From contig NZ_JAHQCX010000012.1 of the NCBI RefSeq assembly GCF_019042245.1, forward strand, positions 105,064-169,063: DNA of 64,000 nt. Reading direction: 5' to 3'. Below the pieces are notes generated by a model that saw nothing but the letters and a program-made list of their open reading frames with translations, made no database searches and was not told where the DNA came from. Each line of letters starts with the position of its first letter. Within the stretch, counting starts at the first letter, position 1. The position numbers and the translations under genes are program-made. Positions 63,493-64,000 of this stretch are shown piece by piece. This DNA is from Diplocloster modestus. Its GTDB lineage: Bacteria > Bacillota > Clostridia > Lachnospirales > Lachnospiraceae.

Positions 63493-64000
63493 AATCTTCT
63501 TCCTCCTCCATATGCTTATAACATAGTAAATAAAGTAATTGAAAAATAATGTAAAAGAAAAAACAAAAAAAGCGTCAGTCAGGGTATGTAACACCAACTC
63601 CGCTTTGAGCTGTCTATGCAGCAGTTTAACGACCGCTACACAGCTATATTGAATTCTGCTACATTATACAACTATGATTCCTTAAAATCCAGATTTTTTT
63701 TCATAAGAACCGAAAAAATTTGAAAAATAGGAAATATCCATAAAAACTCCCCGCCAAACACCGCAAAAACCATCTAATTTGCCTCATCGCATCACCCATC
63801 CCATCGCGGCATCACCAGAGAGGGGACGGATGCGCACAGAGAACCGGCCGGACCGGGGAGACTGTCCGAAAATCAGGGCGCAGCCCGCCAGGTGTCCGCT
63901 CTGTTTGGACGTATCCTATGGGGGCCCGCCAGGGAGAGCGGTGTCTGGGGGCCTCTTCCTCACTTAAGGCTGTTACCCGGTTAAATCTAAATGAAATCGG
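63493..64000. other. Upstream region of pyrG to the window end
   Basis: This 508-base stretch shows no convincing gene. On the minus strand, CTTT/AAAG-flanked complementary sequence around 63566-63607 with a T7 run could be an attenuator-type terminator in the pyrG leader, and TATAAT lies near 63663-63668. The last 200 bases are more GC-rich than the rest, and contain short open frames without ribosome sites. Confidence 0.4.

Noticed and set aside
63779..63967. A 62-codon frame near the right window edge
   Set aside because: No ribosome site, biased composition and no recognisable motif.

Overview
This window looks like chromosomal DNA from a spore-forming anaerobe of the Clostridia, most likely the Lachnospiraceae. 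The grounds are the family mix: a BofA and YaaL (DUF2508) pair, a Tad pilus locus with Flp1 and DUF5702 proteins, a CBS-containing manganese pyrophosphatase, a JetA-like SMC operon, a TIGR03905-type TSCPD protein, many strong AGGAGG ribosome binding sites, occasional TTG starts and moderate GC. No rRNA, tRNA, CRISPR array, integrase or transposase gene was seen.

Layout. 0-11 kb: a cupin/mannose-6-phosphate-isomerase-like gene cut by the window edge, two membrane-linked XRE regulators, a formate/nitrite-type channel, a flavin reductase, an rRNA-methyltransferase-like gene coupled to a large exported protein, an M29 aminopeptidase, a queuosine-precursor transporter with a structured leader, and a 51-residue protein. 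11-21.7 kb: a membrane protein, PTS enzyme I, then a tightly overlapping three-gene SMC operon resembling Wadjet jetA-jetB-jetC but with no jetD nuclease. This is followed by about 1.3 kb without a normal gene that nevertheless carries a strong promoter and a strong terminator. 21.7-26.6 kb: a TPR/AAA-like protein, a GH13 glucosidase, and YaaL and BofA separated by a palindromic repeat. 26.6-35.8 kb: one long tad (Flp pilus) operon from tadZ to an FHA protein. 35.9-47.6 kb: mostly housekeeping genes (a soluble histidine kinase, HIT, a MurG-like transferase, TSCPD, pgi, a small alarmone synthetase, inorganic pyrophosphatase, flavin reductase) plus a stand-alone OLD-family ATPase/TOPRIM nuclease. 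47.6-56.5 kb: a probable catabolic cluster on the minus strand (two HpcH/HpaI-type aldolases, a five-gene LIV-type ABC transporter, an SDR dehydrogenase) facing a divergent GntR/LacI-like regulator. 56.5-64 kb: DNA polymerase IV, a large palindromic element, shikimate kinase, a LysM/G5/M23 cell-wall hydrolase, murA and pyrG.

How it fits together. The tad genes give a full secretion-ATPase, platform, pilin, pseudopilin and peptidase set, with tadE carrying an unusual duplicated Cys/His tail and an unusual palindromic 5' end. The 47-56 kb cluster reads as import of a small carboxylate or amino-acid-like compound followed by oxidation and aldol cleavage, controlled from one divergent intergenic region. 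The most notable parts are the jetABC-like operon without jetD and the promoter-driven, ORF-poor region after it. Several palindromic elements (26.1, 32.8, 53.3 and 57.8 kb) touch gene ends or starts.
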